A DNA stretch of 64,000 nucleotides from Amoebophrya sp. A120. Taxonomy: Eukaryota; Sar; Dinophyceae; Syndiniales; Amoebophryaceae. A program made the translations under genes and the position numbers. The stretch is taken from positions 932,425 through 996,424 of the forward strand of contig CAJINV010000010.1 of NCBI GenBank assembly GCA_905178155.1. The letters are read 5' to 3'. Shown here piece after piece: positions 1 to 12,030 of this stretch (position 1 is the first letter of the stretch; each line of letters begins with the position of its first letter). A model generated the notes under the pieces. That model saw only the letters and a program-made list of their open reading frames with translations. It had not been told where the DNA came from and searched no databases.

Positions 1-3000
1 CCTTTGAAAAGCGAAAACTGGAGAGCAGCAATTCCGCCACGGATTTGGTATGTCCGAGCAGTCCCGACCACCTGACGCGGCAAGACAGCGCCGCAGCCGC
101 GTCGCACGCCTTTGTGCAGAAGAGTCCGAAAAACCTGCGCCGGGTGTCCGACACCAGTGCCTTTAACGTGCCGGGGATGGGCTTCGGGAACTCGCTATGC
201 AATACAAATTTCATATTCATCATTCTGTACACGACGTACTGCAAAATGCGTCACAATTTTCTCGCTTGATAGATTTAGAGTGTAAATAAAACACGACCTT
301 CTTTATTCATGCTGACTAGAAGGATTGATGAAGGTATCAGGTGGTTTTGTCAGGCAGAAACCGCATTGCCGGTACGTGTGTGTGTGGGAAATTTGCTGTG
401 GATAGTCGCCTAACGGGAAAGGACAGGCGTCAGAAGCCAACTCCCCCTCCAACGCGGCAAAACTCAGTGCGAGCAAGAGACACAGCAGCTCCTCGAGCTC
501 CACCGTGAATGCATTCCGCGCGGCGATCGACCGGTCATTGTCAACCACCTTGCAATATCAAATGCAAAAGTGTCTGGGTCTGGAAGAGTGTAAACCTGTC
601 ATGCAGGTTTTCCATGACCCATGAGGTCTGGAATGCGGGACTTGGCATGACAGACTCTGTGAGGTCTCTGCCATGCCTATCCTGCAGGAGAAACTCCCTC
701 CAAACTTGGTCAAAAGTGGATAGTTTCGGGCACTCACGCAACACAGATTTTTGAATGATTCGGATTTAGCATGACAAGTTGCAATCTTCCAGACCCAGAC
801 ACTTTTGGAATCCATATGCAAATGAACAGCACGCTGAGAAATCAGAGATCCACAACCGACGACGCGGACGACGCAGCGTCCACGAGCAGTGTCGGCCGGG
901 CCAGTTCGCAGGCCGGCAACAACACGTCCACGACGAGTGGAAACGGTACGCACAACGCCGCGACCGTATCACGGGGAAGCTGCAGCAGCAGTCACAATAT
1001 GCATTGCAAATATGTAATGTGGGTCTGGAAGGATGCAAGGTTTGTCATGCTTGTCTGGCGTGACTGAAGAGTTTGTGATGCGTGTCCAAGAAGAGACCCT
1101 CTTGCTCGTCATGCAAGCCGCAGTCTGTCATGCGGAAAGCGCAGTAGTAAGCAGCGCAGATTTTTCTCATGCTTGACTGTGCATCACAGAGATGTCACTA
1201 TTCACAACTCAGCATTACAAGTTTCCAGACCCAGATCGATATTTGCATTTGATACACAAAAAACGCCGGTCCAGTCGGAACTTTTTCAAGAGCAGCTCCG
1301 GCACAACTGCTGCGATGAACAGAAGCTCGTCTTCCATAGGAGCGCCCTCCCCTGCGAAGAAAAAGAAGAAGAAATCGAAGAAGAAACGAAAGAGCAGCTT
1401 GATAGGTCGACCGACGAACGGTAGTATGTTGGTAAAGGACGACGGAACCACGTCCAGTATCACCACCAATTTGGAAAACGGCACTGAACTGTCTGGGGCG
1501 GAATCACAGTCGGAATCCCAGTCGGAGAACAATGACGACGCGGAGGACCTGCATTCCGGGGGGGAAGAGGAGCACGGGATGAAAATGAGCTCCGGTATCA
1601 ACTGCAAATATGTCTGGGTCTGAAATAAACTTGTGATGCTGAATGGCGTACCATGATGAGGCCACAAGTGACGGCTCAGCATGACAAGTTTCTGAGCTTC
1701 TAGGTGTTGCCTATTGTGCATGGCAAACTGTAACTGCGTTTCTACATCACAGAAAGTTGGGGCTTTAGGGTAACGTGCATGACAGACTTGAGAGCTTTGC
1801 TAGCAGAGCATGAGAAAGTTGCATTCTTCCAGACCCAGGGATATTTGCAATGCATATCCGGCGACGAGGAGCAAGATAATTGCACTCCTGACGATGCTGC
1901 TGGCGAATGTGTTGACATAAAAAATGACGAAGAGAAGAGATTAGGCGTCGGGAGTACTAGTGGTCCGCCGGGTGGTGCGGCTTCGGCAAGTATGGATTGC
2001 AAAAATGTCTCGGTCTGGAAGAGTGCAAGAACTTGTGATGCTATTTTTGGAATCTAAAAAAGTCTGTATTGCATGAGCAGCAAGAGGCGTCCAGTTTTTG
2101 CTCCGCGGAGAGGGCATTTGTCATGCGGGATGGGCATCAAGATACCCGCAAAAAATCTGTCATGCTAGGTCATGCATTACAGGCAAGGCATCATAGCCCA
2201 TGAAAAATATGCATGACAAACCTTGAAATCTTCCAGACCCAGACATTTTTACAGTTGATAGCAAGAACGGTGCAACCGGTGGTGTTTCAGCAGCTGCAGA
2301 AACACGAACAGAAGATGCGAAACCTGTACAAATATCAAATGCAAAAATGTCTGGGTCTGGAGGGTCAGAACTTGTGATGCTAACTTCGGACTCTAAAAAA
2401 GCCTGTATTGCATGACCAGCAAGAGGAGTCTAGTTTGTGCTACGCGGGGAGGGCGTTTGTCATGCGGAGTAAGCATCAGGAAGCCCTCTAGAAATCTGTG
2501 ATGCTAGCAGGTCGTGCATTACAGACATCCTGGGTCATGCAAAACATACATGAGAAGTCTCAGAATCTTCCAGACCCAGACGCTTTTGCATTTGATACCA
2601 AAAATAGCAGGCTGATGTCGGACTCGCTACCCGAGGTGGCAGATGTCCGGGAGCAAGTGAAAGCGAGGGTCAGGGCAGTAGTGGGAGGCGGAGCTGCGCC
2701 GGGGGCCACTTCTAGTGGTCTGACAGATTCTAGCGCCGCGGGTACGTCTATCGGTACAACAGGTGGCGACAAAGCTAGAAAGGCGGAGGAACTACTGGAG
2801 AGAGAGCAATCTCCTACTCCTTCCACCAGAAATAGTAGTAATCGCGCGAGGATGGTGGATCTGCATTGCATCGAAGTGCCGACAACTACAACAGCTTCTC
2901 GTGCCGCGCATGCAGCAAGAACTGGCATTGACGTCGACCACCAGGATCAGGAGGATGAGACGGAGGCGATTATAAAACAGGTAGAGCATATCGCAAGAAA

Positions 3001-6000
3001 AAACTGTGGTAGTTCTTGCACTGTGAAGAGCTTGTGATGTTGCAGAGAATGAAAAGCAAAAGTGTTTGTCGTACTACACCCGCAAGAGAAGTTATTGGAT
3101 GTTTAATTGTGTTTATTTCCCTTCACTTGGGAGGCGCGCATGGCAGATTTATTCCTGTGTCATGATGATGTATTAATGCACTTCTTGCAAAAAAAATCTA
3201 TCATCGATCACAGTGAAGAAACAGTTTTTTTTTCGTGGGATAGAGCAGGTTATGGCCGAGGGGGAAGAGGAAGAGGTGGACGCCGTAACGGATGATGACG
3301 ATATGGATTGGAAAAATGTCTGAGTCTGGAAGATTGGAACTTGTAATGCTAGCTCTCCGTACCTAGAAAATCTGTATTGCGCCATAACCAACAAAAGTCA
3401 CAGCGTCTTTTGTCATGCAAAAACGCAGTTTCTCATGCGGATTGCCTATGAGAAAGCGTTTTGGGAAGTTGTCATGCCGGACTGCATTCGGAAGCGTTTT
3501 CATCATGCACATCTTAGCATCACAAGTTTCCAGACCCAGACATTTTTGCATTTGATAGACGAAGATGAAAACCAACAAGACGAGGAAATAAACGAATACG
3601 AGGACTTCGTCATTCCAAGGTCGCCTTCGCCGGATCGCGGATCGAGAAACGAAAAGATAGACCTGATTGTAGGCAACCTGCAGAAAAAAGACAAGAAAAA
3701 CACGACGAGTTGTAGTAAAAAAGCGACCGGAGGAGCTGCAGCTGGTACAACCAATGACGCGTCGGACAGCGGGGGGCTGTCTTCCACGGACACGGGGGCC
3801 TCGGACACCGACGAGCTGACTGAATCTTCGGAAGAAATTATTGGGAGGAAAAATCCCCCCTCCACCGCATATTGGACAGGAAATTTGGTTTGCTGGATTT
3901 GCGTACACAAGTCGGTTTGTATTGCCAGAAGGGCAAGAGACGCAGGCGTGGCCGTGTTTGCGGGCAATTTGCCATGCTGTTCCCCACTTCCAGTTGTCTC
4001 CTGTCATGCTGAACATGCAAGGCCTTGTTCGCACGCCAGCCAGGAGCACTACATTTCGTATCTTTTGCCTTCTAGCATGACAACATGACTTGTGGTCGCG
4101 AATCGTGCTACACAAATCCCCGTCTTTATATGGGGACGAGGGGGATTTTTCATTTTGATAGAAATGGACGAAAAAGCGAGGCAGTACCGCTTCATCGAGC
4201 ACATTAAGGAAATCTTTCGCCAAAACTGGAGTCAGATGGGAACAAGTAGTGGCGGTCGTGGGAGTTCTTGTATAACCAAGAACAATAGCACGAGTGGTTT
4301 GAGTTTGACTACGTCTACGGAGACGGACTCCTCGTCCAGAATAAATCCACCAGGAGTGCCGGACAGTGTAGAGTCTATCATCGACCGGCTCTACGATGTG
4401 TATGCGGATAGCGAGACCAGGGGGACAACGAAAAAATACTGCCGAGCGATGGAAAAGCAATCCAATGGCCGGGACGATTTCAGTTTCTTCTACTCTCAGG
4501 ATGCGAAGGTAGTACAAGATGAATATATCAATTTCTATTGGACGTTGATTGTTTGCCTGTTTCGATAACTTGTCGTGCATGTTGCACAAGGATTTCTGTC
4601 GTGCTCGTGCAACAAGAAGTAAGTACATTACATATGAAAGCGATGTTTCAACACCTACTATTCCACACAGCTCGCAAAAACCCCGGAGGAGCGGCGACGG
4701 GCGGAGATCGAGATCCAGAAAAACCGTGCGTTGTACAGTGAACGGAGTGACAAGATCACAGCGGAGTACACCGAGGAAGATGCGTTTTTGGATGCGCTGC
4801 TAAAGGCCATGCCCCGATCCTTCCACACCTTTTACGGCGACGCGGCGGCCTACATTTTCAAGTCGCCGCACCTTTCCCGTGGACGGGGATTGAAAGTGAT
4901 GACTTGCATATCGCAAGAAAAAACTGTGAACTTGTGATGCATAGAATGGAACACGGAACTATTTGTCTTGCTACACCTGCAAGACCTTCTTGACTCTTTA
5001 TTAACGGCGTTTTCCCTTTGGAAGTGCGCGTGCCAAATTTTCTCCGTCACGTGTAAGAAACTTGTGATGCAGATCTTGCACAATCATCTTCATCACAGTG
5101 AAACAGTTTTTTCGAGGGATATTGCAGGGGAAAGCTACGCCCAATGCTCGAGGAGGCGTACTTTTTTATTTGTGAATTATCAGTCTGTTTCTTCAATAGA
5201 TCTTTCCTGCATAACATGCAACATCTGTACACAAAAGCGTTTTCGTTCTTATATGAGCGAAACGAAACTCAAAATAGAAAAAAATGCAAACATTCAGGTA
5301 TTCGCGCTCCGCCCTGAACCAGCGCTGGTTTTGCATCGTCCAGAAGTATCTCGAGAAACCCTTTCTCGTTGACTACCGGGGGGAGTGCGTCAAGTGCGAT
5401 TTGCGGCTGTGGGTGAGCGCCTTGAATTGGAACCCGGTGGTTGCGCTGGTGCACCACCAACCCTATTTCCGGTTCGCAACCAAGCCCTTCGGATTTTCGA
5501 GGGTAAAGCAAGACCAGCGGGCGCACTTGACCAACCGAACGATCCAGGAGACCAACGATGGCGTGGCGAAGGGAGCGGAGGACGACGACCCCGACTACCA
5601 GCTGGTTTTCGAAGAGTTTCTGAATTATTTGCGGAAAAACTACGGGGAGCCCTGGGTCGAGAGGTGGCACAGTTTCACCTGGCCACTGATGCTCGACGCC
5701 GCCCGGTGCGCCTTGCTCGCTTCGCAGGACGCCGTGACCCACGCGCACTTCACCTACACGAAAAAAGCCGCCTCGAAGCTGGAGCGTGTGGGGCGGCAGG
5801 TGCAGGACGGGCCGAAGGCGTTCGAGCTCTACGGGGTGGATTTTTCCCTGGACTACGAACTGCGGCCCTGGTTGCTGGAAGCGAACGTATCGCCGGACTT
5901 GCTGGGACACAGCGGAAAGACGCTGAAGCAGCAGTCGCGGGACGCGCTCGACGAGCTGCTGACCATCGTGCTGAAGGAGCCAAAATTATCAAACAAAAAA

Positions 6001-9000
6001 GTTCATCGTCAGAATCACGCATGCGCATTGTTGCAATACAAAACTTTCTGTCATGCGTAAAAATGCATCACAGCCAAACTTCATAAGGGATCTCGTCCCT
6101 AGTGTTTCTGCAATACAAGGAAAAGCTGTCAACGTGCTAAAAAAAAATGTGTAATGCAAAGCCTGCAAGTTAGTGACTGTGATAAACTTTTTCGCGCCAT
6201 GAAAATCGGTGCCGATCGGGATGCAGAACGTGGTGCAGAACCCGAAGATCGCCGGGCAGAATTTCACCCCGAACATTCCGCACAGCTGTCTGCCCCCGAA
6301 TATCCTGTGCAAAAGTATCGTACTCGTATAAATGCAAGTCTTGCATTACAAAAACAAATCCTTTTCTTAAGGTAAATCGAAATCCGCATTACAAATTTTA
6401 TTTCTCATGCTGAGGGAATTTGTAATGCATTTATACCTGAACCTGTGCGAAGATACTTGTGCAATGCATACCGAACATTGCGCGGCAGAAGGTGTGCTGC
6501 AACGACAGCACCTGTTTCACGCGACACGGCGTCAACCTGGTTCCGCCCGCGCTGGTGTGCGGGTACCAAATCGGCGAGAAGAAATGGTCACTGTTTCTGA
6601 AGGGGCCCCGCTACGAACCAGTGGAGCTCGCGGACCAGTTTTCCCGGCGGAAGGCCATCGAGTGGAGCAAGCGCGCACCGTACGCGCAGAGCTGCTCGAA
6701 CAACAAGGAAAGCGCGCAGCCGGGACACGAGGCCGTGATCCGGAGGTTGCTCCTGAACACGCCCTACAGTAGGGTGTCGAAGGAACAAGCGGAACAATTA
6801 CTGAAGAAGAACGGGGGGCAGCTGTCTTCCAGCCCGAAGTCCCCGAAGAGACCCTGGAACGCAGTGAAGTCGCACTTTGAGCGCGACCGCGAGAAGATGG
6901 AGTACTACAAAAAGTTCCAAAGCGGGAATATGAGTAACGCAGCCTCTATCAAGTCCAAATATGTCTCGGTCTGGAGGATAGCAAGATTTGTCATGCTAGT
7001 CTGGCACGACTCTGCACTCTGTATTGCGTGGCCACAAACGGCCTCTCTCATTTGTCATGCAAAAACGCAGCTTCTCATGCGGAATACTTACGCAGCACAG
7101 AAGCACGAAAAAACTTGTCATGCTTGGCTGCGCATTAGAGTTCACCTTCACTTATTGTTCACTGACTTGCATCGCAAGTTTCCAGACCCAGACATATGTG
7201 CAATGCATAGCCTCCTCCCCCAAAATCGGCGCCTCCGCTGCAAGCGAGATGATGCAGGAACAAGGAGCCAAAGACTCTCCGAGGACCAAGATGTTGAACC
7301 AAATCTCGGATGCGGCGGAATTCGTGTCCAATGTGTTGAAAGGGAGCAAGGAGCGGATGGGACAGTTGGGAAGTGGCGCCTCATCATCATCTCCCGGCAT
7401 ACCCGGCTGCGAGTTTGGGTTGACCAAATCTGGGCGCCCACGGACCAGCGGAAACAGTATCGTGCACAATCTGTCCTGCGAGATCCTGCCGACGATCCCC
7501 TCCAACACCAACGACAGCGAGAATGCCGACGTGGAGATCAACGGGGCAGTCAACGACGTCAGCTTAACGACCCCGAATGACGACGTGCTGGCGGGAAACC
7601 CGCAGTCGGGCACATCGCCGATATCAAATGCAAAAATGTCTGGATCTGGAAGATTCTGAGACTTGTCATGCATGTTTTGCATCATGACCCAGCATGTCTG
7701 TACTGCACGACCTAGCATGACAGATTTTTAGTGGGCTTCCTGATGCCTACTCCGAATGACAAACATCCTCCCCGCGTAGCACAACTCCTCTTGCTGCTCA
7801 TGCAATACAGATTTTCTTAGAGTCCAAAGTTAGCATCACAAGTTCCAAACTTCCAGACCCAGACATTTTTGCATTTGATAACCGAGCTCGAATAACAAAT
7901 CTCCGCAGTTGTTGTTTCTCAACAATTATCCTCTGGCGCAATAACTTATATCGCACTCGTATGATAGTAGGTGGTGCAGTCTGGCATGACAGATCTACCT
8001 TCGTATACCTGAAACTGCATGAGAAGTTGTTCTATTCGTGGATATTGATGAACTGTTTCTGATGCAATAAATTTGTTCGTACTACTACTAGTGCGATACA
8101 TAGTTTTTGCAATGCATCACAAGCAGCAAGACCAGTCACTGTCCCCAGTTTTGGTCCGAAACTCGCAGGAAGAGCTAGACTCTGTCGCGGCCTACTACGC
8201 GCAAAGTCCCACGACGCCGATGCAGCAGCACAGCCCGGGACTTCTCGCGGAACAGCATCAAGCGGGTGGTACTAGTGGTAGTCAGGCAGGGATGATGAAC
8301 TGGCAACCGAACAACAAGGCGGTGTCTCTATCCTATGTGAAAACGTCCCCACCCCAGAGTTATCATGCAAATGCGCATGGTAAAAATGCTTCTCATGCGG
8401 AGCCCCATGAGAGGCATTTTCTAGTCGTGTTTTGGAATTTGTCATGCTCTAATACGCATGCTATGCCAAATCTGTCATGCTGCTGAGCAAGCTAAACTGG
8501 ATTACACTACGAGGCCAAACTTGTCATGCGCAGCAGCCAAAGCTGGTTGATTTGTCTAGCAGATTCCCCAACTTGACGATGGGGTGGGGACGTTTTTGCT
8601 CAGGATAGTCGCCTACACTCTTTTCCGCCGCGGCCTTGGGGAAAAACAAGCAGTACGAAGGCAGCCCCTCGTACGGAAGCGTCAGGATTGAAATCGTCAA
8701 AGTTGAAATAGTTTGTGATGCATAAAATGCAACCCGCAAAATGTCTGTCTTGCAGAGTAGGCAAGGGAGGCAGATTGCAAGCCTATTGAAGGGTGGGAAT
8801 CGGGCTGCTAAAGTAGCATGACAAAAGGCGTCTGCCTTACCCAAGCAGCATGACAAACTGGATTTCGGTTCTACCCAAATTTGTCATGCGCCAGTTAGAA
8901 ACTGGGTTACAGCTGGCATTTGTTTTTATGCATCACAAATCATAATTTCACCTTTGTGGATTTCGATCCTGACGCTTCCATACCTCGGAACAGTGGGTCG

Positions 9001-12000
9001 TCGAATCGTTTTCGCCGAACCATCTAATGACGGCAAACGTGCTCGCAGTGCAGGGAGCGGTCGCGAACCGGAGCAACACGGCGTCGAAATCTTCTGCCAC
9101 AGGCTCCACAGTGTCCGGCGCGAGCGCGACGACCAGCTCGAGTAATCTACAGAACAACAGCCAAGCTGCCACCGGCTCGCCGGCCGCGAAACAGTTTCTG
9201 TACCCCGGCGTGGTGCAGCAGAGTAATTCGAACTCCGGAGCTGCTGGGGTAGCTGCAACGACTAATTTCACGGCTTTCACGACCAAGGAGCAGCGTCGCG
9301 GCTTCCAGGAGGGCCCAGTTCTCGGGTCCAATTTCTCCCTCAGTCCCTACCACAACAAAAACAAAAAAAGCAGCCGGATTCGCGGCAACAAGTACGAGTT
9401 GCGGGCCCGCGTCAGCTCGGGCGGGGGCTACAACTCCGCAAACATGTTGAATGCAGGAAGTGGTCTAGCGCAGAAGAGTCCGAGCGGGTCGCAGATTAGC
9501 AAGCAGTCGCTGCTGGCAGAAATGATGGAGAAGTCCGAAACCAACCCGCGGTCCGCTACGCGCGTCATGGAATTGAATACAGCGCTTGGTGAGCAGCTCC
9601 ACCAAGTGGCCATGCGGTTGGAAAATTCTGCCTCCGGTTTGCTCGTGCCCGAGAATTGCAACAGCGGCTATTTGGACATGAACAGTCGGGAGTTGAACAA
9701 CACTTCTTCGCACCAACATGGCGAAGATCAGTTGCAGCTGCCGCGGGTGGACTCGTATCGAATGCAAAATTGTCTGGGTCTGAAAGGATGCGCATGCGAA
9801 CTTGTGATGCATACTTAGATCACACAAAAATCTGTCATGCCTGGACAGCAAGAGGAGCTCTTTTTCCTGTCGCCGAAAGAAGGTGTTTGTCATGCGGTTG
9901 CGGATTAGGCATTGGGATTGGGAAACCGTCTCATAACCTGTGATGCGAGGTCTTGCATGCCACACCTTCTGTGTCAAGCAGATACAGCATCACAAACCTC
10001 AGCAATGTTCCAGACTCAGACATATTTGCAGTTGATAACTCGCCCAAAATCCACCACATCAAACCTTCCACCTCCAACACAAGTCCCCGAGCCGCAGATC
10101 ATAAACCGCACTACGGCAGCGGGGGCGTAACTTCAACCCGGGCCTACACCGCAAGTAGTCTGCATGGTAACAGTCCTAAACACCCCACGAATTCATCCAG
10201 CAACCGGCTACCGCCGAAACCCACGCCAAACCAAGGAGTGATTCCAACCTGGAAAATTTTAAAAAAATCGTCCAAATCCCCGACGGATGTTGACGCAGTG
10301 AACGGCAGTCCCACGACGAATCACCCCTACCACGGCGAGATGAAGTACAAATCGCAATATGTTGGAGCAGGAGCAGCAACGGGCAGCACGTCTCACTTGC
10401 CATTGCAAGGCCGGTCCCCGCAGGCGTTGCTCACTCTGCTGCAGCAAGCTGGCGGGAAGGGCGGTGATGCTGAGGAAGAGGAACAATTGTACAGCTTGGA
10501 CGACGTGGCTGATGGCGCAGCAGAGAAGAACAAATCTTGGACGCCCATCGTGGACTACGGAGGTGGGAGCAAAAATATGGAGCCGGGCGCTGCTAGTGCT
10601 ATCGCTGGGAATATCAATTCTCGCAGTAGTCCGGACCACGGGGCTAACAAGGGGTCGCCGTCCACCTCTCCTTACATGTCGCCGCAGCACTCCACCAGCT
10701 CCAAGCACCAACTTATCACAAGGAAAAATCCCCCCTCCCCATATCGAAAGGAAGTTTCTGATGCTGGATTTGCGTATACGAATCAGGTTTGTCTCGCAGT
10801 AGAGGACTGTAGGCTCCTGCCAAGCCTGAGTAGAGAGCTTTTGCCTAGGCGCTTAGCATGAGAAACGACTATGCTGTAAGAGCAACAGCATCACAAACCG
10901 CCTGCATAATGCGGCAGAGCCTGGGGTGTTGTCTTCTTGCAAGACAGACGTGATGTGTGGTCTCAAATCAGCAAGACAAATTTTCGGAAACATACCGTTT
11001 CGATATGGGGAGGGGGGACTTTTCCTCTCAATACAACTGCACAAGCAGCGACCCCGAGAGCGGCTTGGGTACAAGGAGCTGCAGGAACAGGTAGAAAATT
11101 CCACGTCCGGGTCGCCGAAAAACCTTTCCAGCGGCAAGAATATCAAATGCAAAAGTGTCTGGGTCTGGAAGATTCTGAGACTTGTCATGCACGGTTTGCA
11201 TGAGCCATGATGTCTGTGATGCGTGCCCTAGCATCACAATCTCTTCCAGGGATCCTTGATGCCTATTCCGCATGACAAATGCCCTCTCCGCCTAGCAACA
11301 ATTAGACTCCTTTTGCTGCTCATGCAACACAAATTTTTTAGACATCCAAATGCAGCATCACAGGTGGTTGCATTCTTCCAGACCCAGACATTTTTGCATT
11401 TGATAAAGAAGAAAAAGCTGCAACTTGACAGTTTGGATCGCGACATTTTGAACCTGGCCGCGGACTCCACTCCGCGAACGTTTCGTATTGCAGAGAAAAA
11501 AGTTAGCATAACACATTTGTATTGCAAAAACAAGTACATGGAAATTTTTGTCTTGCATACTAGCCAAAACAGGACGAGGACTCCTGCGCATGAGAACTTG
11601 TTTTCCTAGTTGCCTTTAGCATTACAAATGTCTTGTCCTCTCAGCTTTTTTCTGTGTTATGATTCGCGACAAGATTCTGCGTCGAACGGCCGCCCACCGT
11701 GTCGAGCGTGGTGCGGGGAACAGATACCTGGCCACAAGTCCGGGCGGGGGTGTGGAGCATACGGGGAGCCACAGCCACGGGGTTAATGCGGTCGAACAGC
11801 AAGTGCACTATTTGCCGCTCCGTGAAGAGATCAACTACGGGCAGCCCACCACGCACTTGGGTCAAGACGATCCGGTCCAGGAGCAGCTGTACGCAAGAAT
11901 CAAAAGTTCCAACAACCTGACGACCGGTGGTGGCGGTACTTCTTCCATGACCAATAGCAAACCTCGGAGCTACGGGGGTAAACCGAATTTGTCGGAGTTA

Positions 12001-12030
12001 ATTCAAGAGCCGTTGTCAAGAAAATTTTGA
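1..12030 (+). CDS. TTLL3-like: Tubulin tyrosine ligase-like protein (TTLL3/8 glycylase type), 5'-partial
   Basis: Exons: 1-195, 410-555, 822-997, 1260-1595, 1862-1990, 2266-2332, 2603-2988, 3248-3301, 3563-3838, 4166-4508, 4671-4908, 5127-5157, 5298-5986, 6207-6300, 6476-6946, 7215-7621, 7886-7926, 8124-8328, 8613-8671, 8988-9755, 10043-10713, 11039-11140, 11411-11485, 11667-12030. Joined, they give 2106 aa open from the window edge, with one frame throughout. The ATP-grasp TTL domain lies in 4166-5986: SPHLSRGRGLKV, then IVQKYLEKPFLV, VSALNWNPVVALVHH, HLTNRTIQ, and FELYGVDFSLD followed by RPWLLEANVSPDL. The WNP, HLTN-IQ and FELYG-DF blocks resemble TTLL3/TTLL8 tubulin glycine ligases, which modify axonemal microtubules. 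The rest is Ser/Asn/Gly-rich and probably disordered. Of 23 introns, 21 are introners; only 4509-4670 and 5158-5297 are GT-AG. The TTLL family call is firm, glycylase specificity is inference, and the start codon is outside the window. Confidence 0.85.
196..404 (+). mobile_element. Introner IE-1 (singleton)
   Basis: Starts TATGC and ends GATA, flanked by ctcgc/gtcgc (one mismatch). Removal with one flank joins GFGNS to PNGKG in frame. The ends pair only weakly, so this is one of the less certain elements. Confidence 0.65.
556..816 (+). mobile_element. Introner IE-2, family F1, reverse orientation
   Basis: Ends carry TGTCTGGGTCTGGAAG and its reverse complement. Flanked by exact 5-bp repeat tgcaa. 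Excision joins STTLQ to MNSTL. The interior is inverted relative to IE-23 and IE-31. Confidence 0.9.
998..1254 (+). mobile_element. Introner IE-3, family F1
   Basis: F1 inverted ends, exact direct repeat cacaa. Excision completes a Lys codon (SSSH-K-KRRSS). Interior resembles IE-13, IE-34 and IE-35. Confidence 0.9.
1596..1856 (+). mobile_element. Introner IE-4, family F1
   Basis: F1 ends, exact direct repeat tccgg. Excision joins MSSG to DEEQD. Interior is a close relative of IE-27 in PSMA7. Confidence 0.9.
1991..2260 (+). mobile_element. Introner IE-5, family F1, forward
   Basis: F1 ends, exact direct repeat gcaag. Excision gives ASARTVQPVV in frame. Confidence 0.9.
2333..2597 (+). mobile_element. 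Introner IE-6, family F1, forward
   Basis: F1 ends, direct repeat acaaa/ccaaa. Excision joins RNLYK to NSRLM. Interior is the reverse complement type of IE-14 and IE-20. Confidence 0.9.
2989..3242 (+). mobile_element. Introner IE-7, family F4
   Basis: Ends carry CGCAAGAAAAAACTGTG and an imperfect inverse (CAGTGAAGAAACAG). Exact direct repeat gagca. Excision joins KQVE to QVMAE. Confidence 0.85.
3302..3557 (+). mobile_element. Introner IE-8, family F1
   Basis: F1 ends (one base changed at left), exact direct repeat gacga. Excision joins a DDD run to EDENQQ. Nearly the same sequence as IE-39, 54 kb away. Confidence 0.9.
3839..4160 (+). mobile_element. Introner IE-9, family F2
   Basis: Ends carry GGAAAAATCCCCCCTCC and its inverse. 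Exact direct repeat gaaat. Excision joins ESSEE to MDEKARQYR. Confidence 0.85.
4909..5121 (+). mobile_element. Introner IE-10, family F4
   Basis: F4 ends, exact direct repeat ttgca. Interrupts the TTL domain just after RGRGLKVMT; excision gives VMTCRGKLRPM. It is followed by a 31-nt exon. Confidence 0.85.
5987..6201 (+). mobile_element. Introner IE-11, family F6
   Basis: Ends share AAAAAAGTT and GTGAC-type blocks with IE-25 in MTR4. Exact direct repeat aaaat. Right end reads CATG, not CATA. Excision joins LKEPK to SVPIGM. Interior is inverted relative to the right part of IE-25. Confidence 0.8.
6301..6470 (+). mobile_element. Introner IE-12, family F3
   Basis: Short element whose ends carry AAAGTATCGTACTCGTA and a degraded inverse. 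Exact direct repeat ccgaa. Excision joins SCLPP to NIARQK. Confidence 0.85.
6947..7209 (+). mobile_element. Introner IE-13, family F1
   Basis: F1 ends, exact direct repeat gcctc. Excision joins SNAA to SSPKIG. Confidence 0.9.
7622..7880 (+). mobile_element. Introner IE-14, family F1, reverse
   Basis: F1 ends, direct repeat gccga/accga. Excision joins QSGTSP to SSNNKS. Interior is inverted relative to IE-5 and IE-6 but still spliceable by frame. Confidence 0.85.
7927..8118 (+). mobile_element. Introner IE-15, F3-like singleton
   Basis: Sub-terminal blocks TATCGCACTCGTATGATAGT and an inverse (ACTACTAGTGCGATACATAG) pair. Direct repeat acaat/acaag. Excision joins LLFLNN to QQDQSL. Boundaries may be off by a few bases. 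Confidence 0.65.
8329..8607 (+). mobile_element. Introner IE-16, family F5
   Basis: Ends carry AAAACGTCCCCACCCC and its inverse. Direct repeat gtctc/gtcgc. Excision joins NNKAVS to PTLFSA. Confidence 0.85.
8672..8982 (+). mobile_element. Introner IE-17 (singleton)
   Basis: Ends pair as GGAAGCGTCAGGATTGAAAT and its inverse. Exact direct repeat cctcg. Excision joins YEGSPS to EQWVVES. Confidence 0.85.
9756..10037 (+). mobile_element. Introner IE-18, family F1
   Basis: F1 ends with small changes, exact direct repeat actcg. Excision joins LPRVDS to PKIHHI. Confidence 0.9.
10714..11033 (+). mobile_element. Introner IE-19, family F2
   Basis: F2 ends, exact direct repeat caact. Excision joins SSKHQL to HKQRPRE. 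Very similar to IE-33 and to the outer parts of IE-41. Confidence 0.9.
11141..11405 (+). mobile_element. Introner IE-20, family F1, reverse
   Basis: F1 ends, exact direct repeat aagaa. Excision joins LSSGK to KKKLQLD. Interior is near-identical to IE-30. Confidence 0.9.
11486..11661 (+). mobile_element. Introner IE-21 (singleton)
   Basis: Ends pair around GAGAAAAAAGTTAG and AGCTTTTTTCTGTG. Direct repeat tttcg/attcg; right end CATG-like as in IE-11. Excision joins PRTF to RDKILRR. Confidence 0.7.

Noticed and set aside
1563-1623. Open frames reading through introner ends (for example peptides with SNVKMSGSGR or CKNVWVWK)
   Set aside because: They are translations of F1 terminal repeats and recur wherever an F1 element lies; homology and frame place them in introns.
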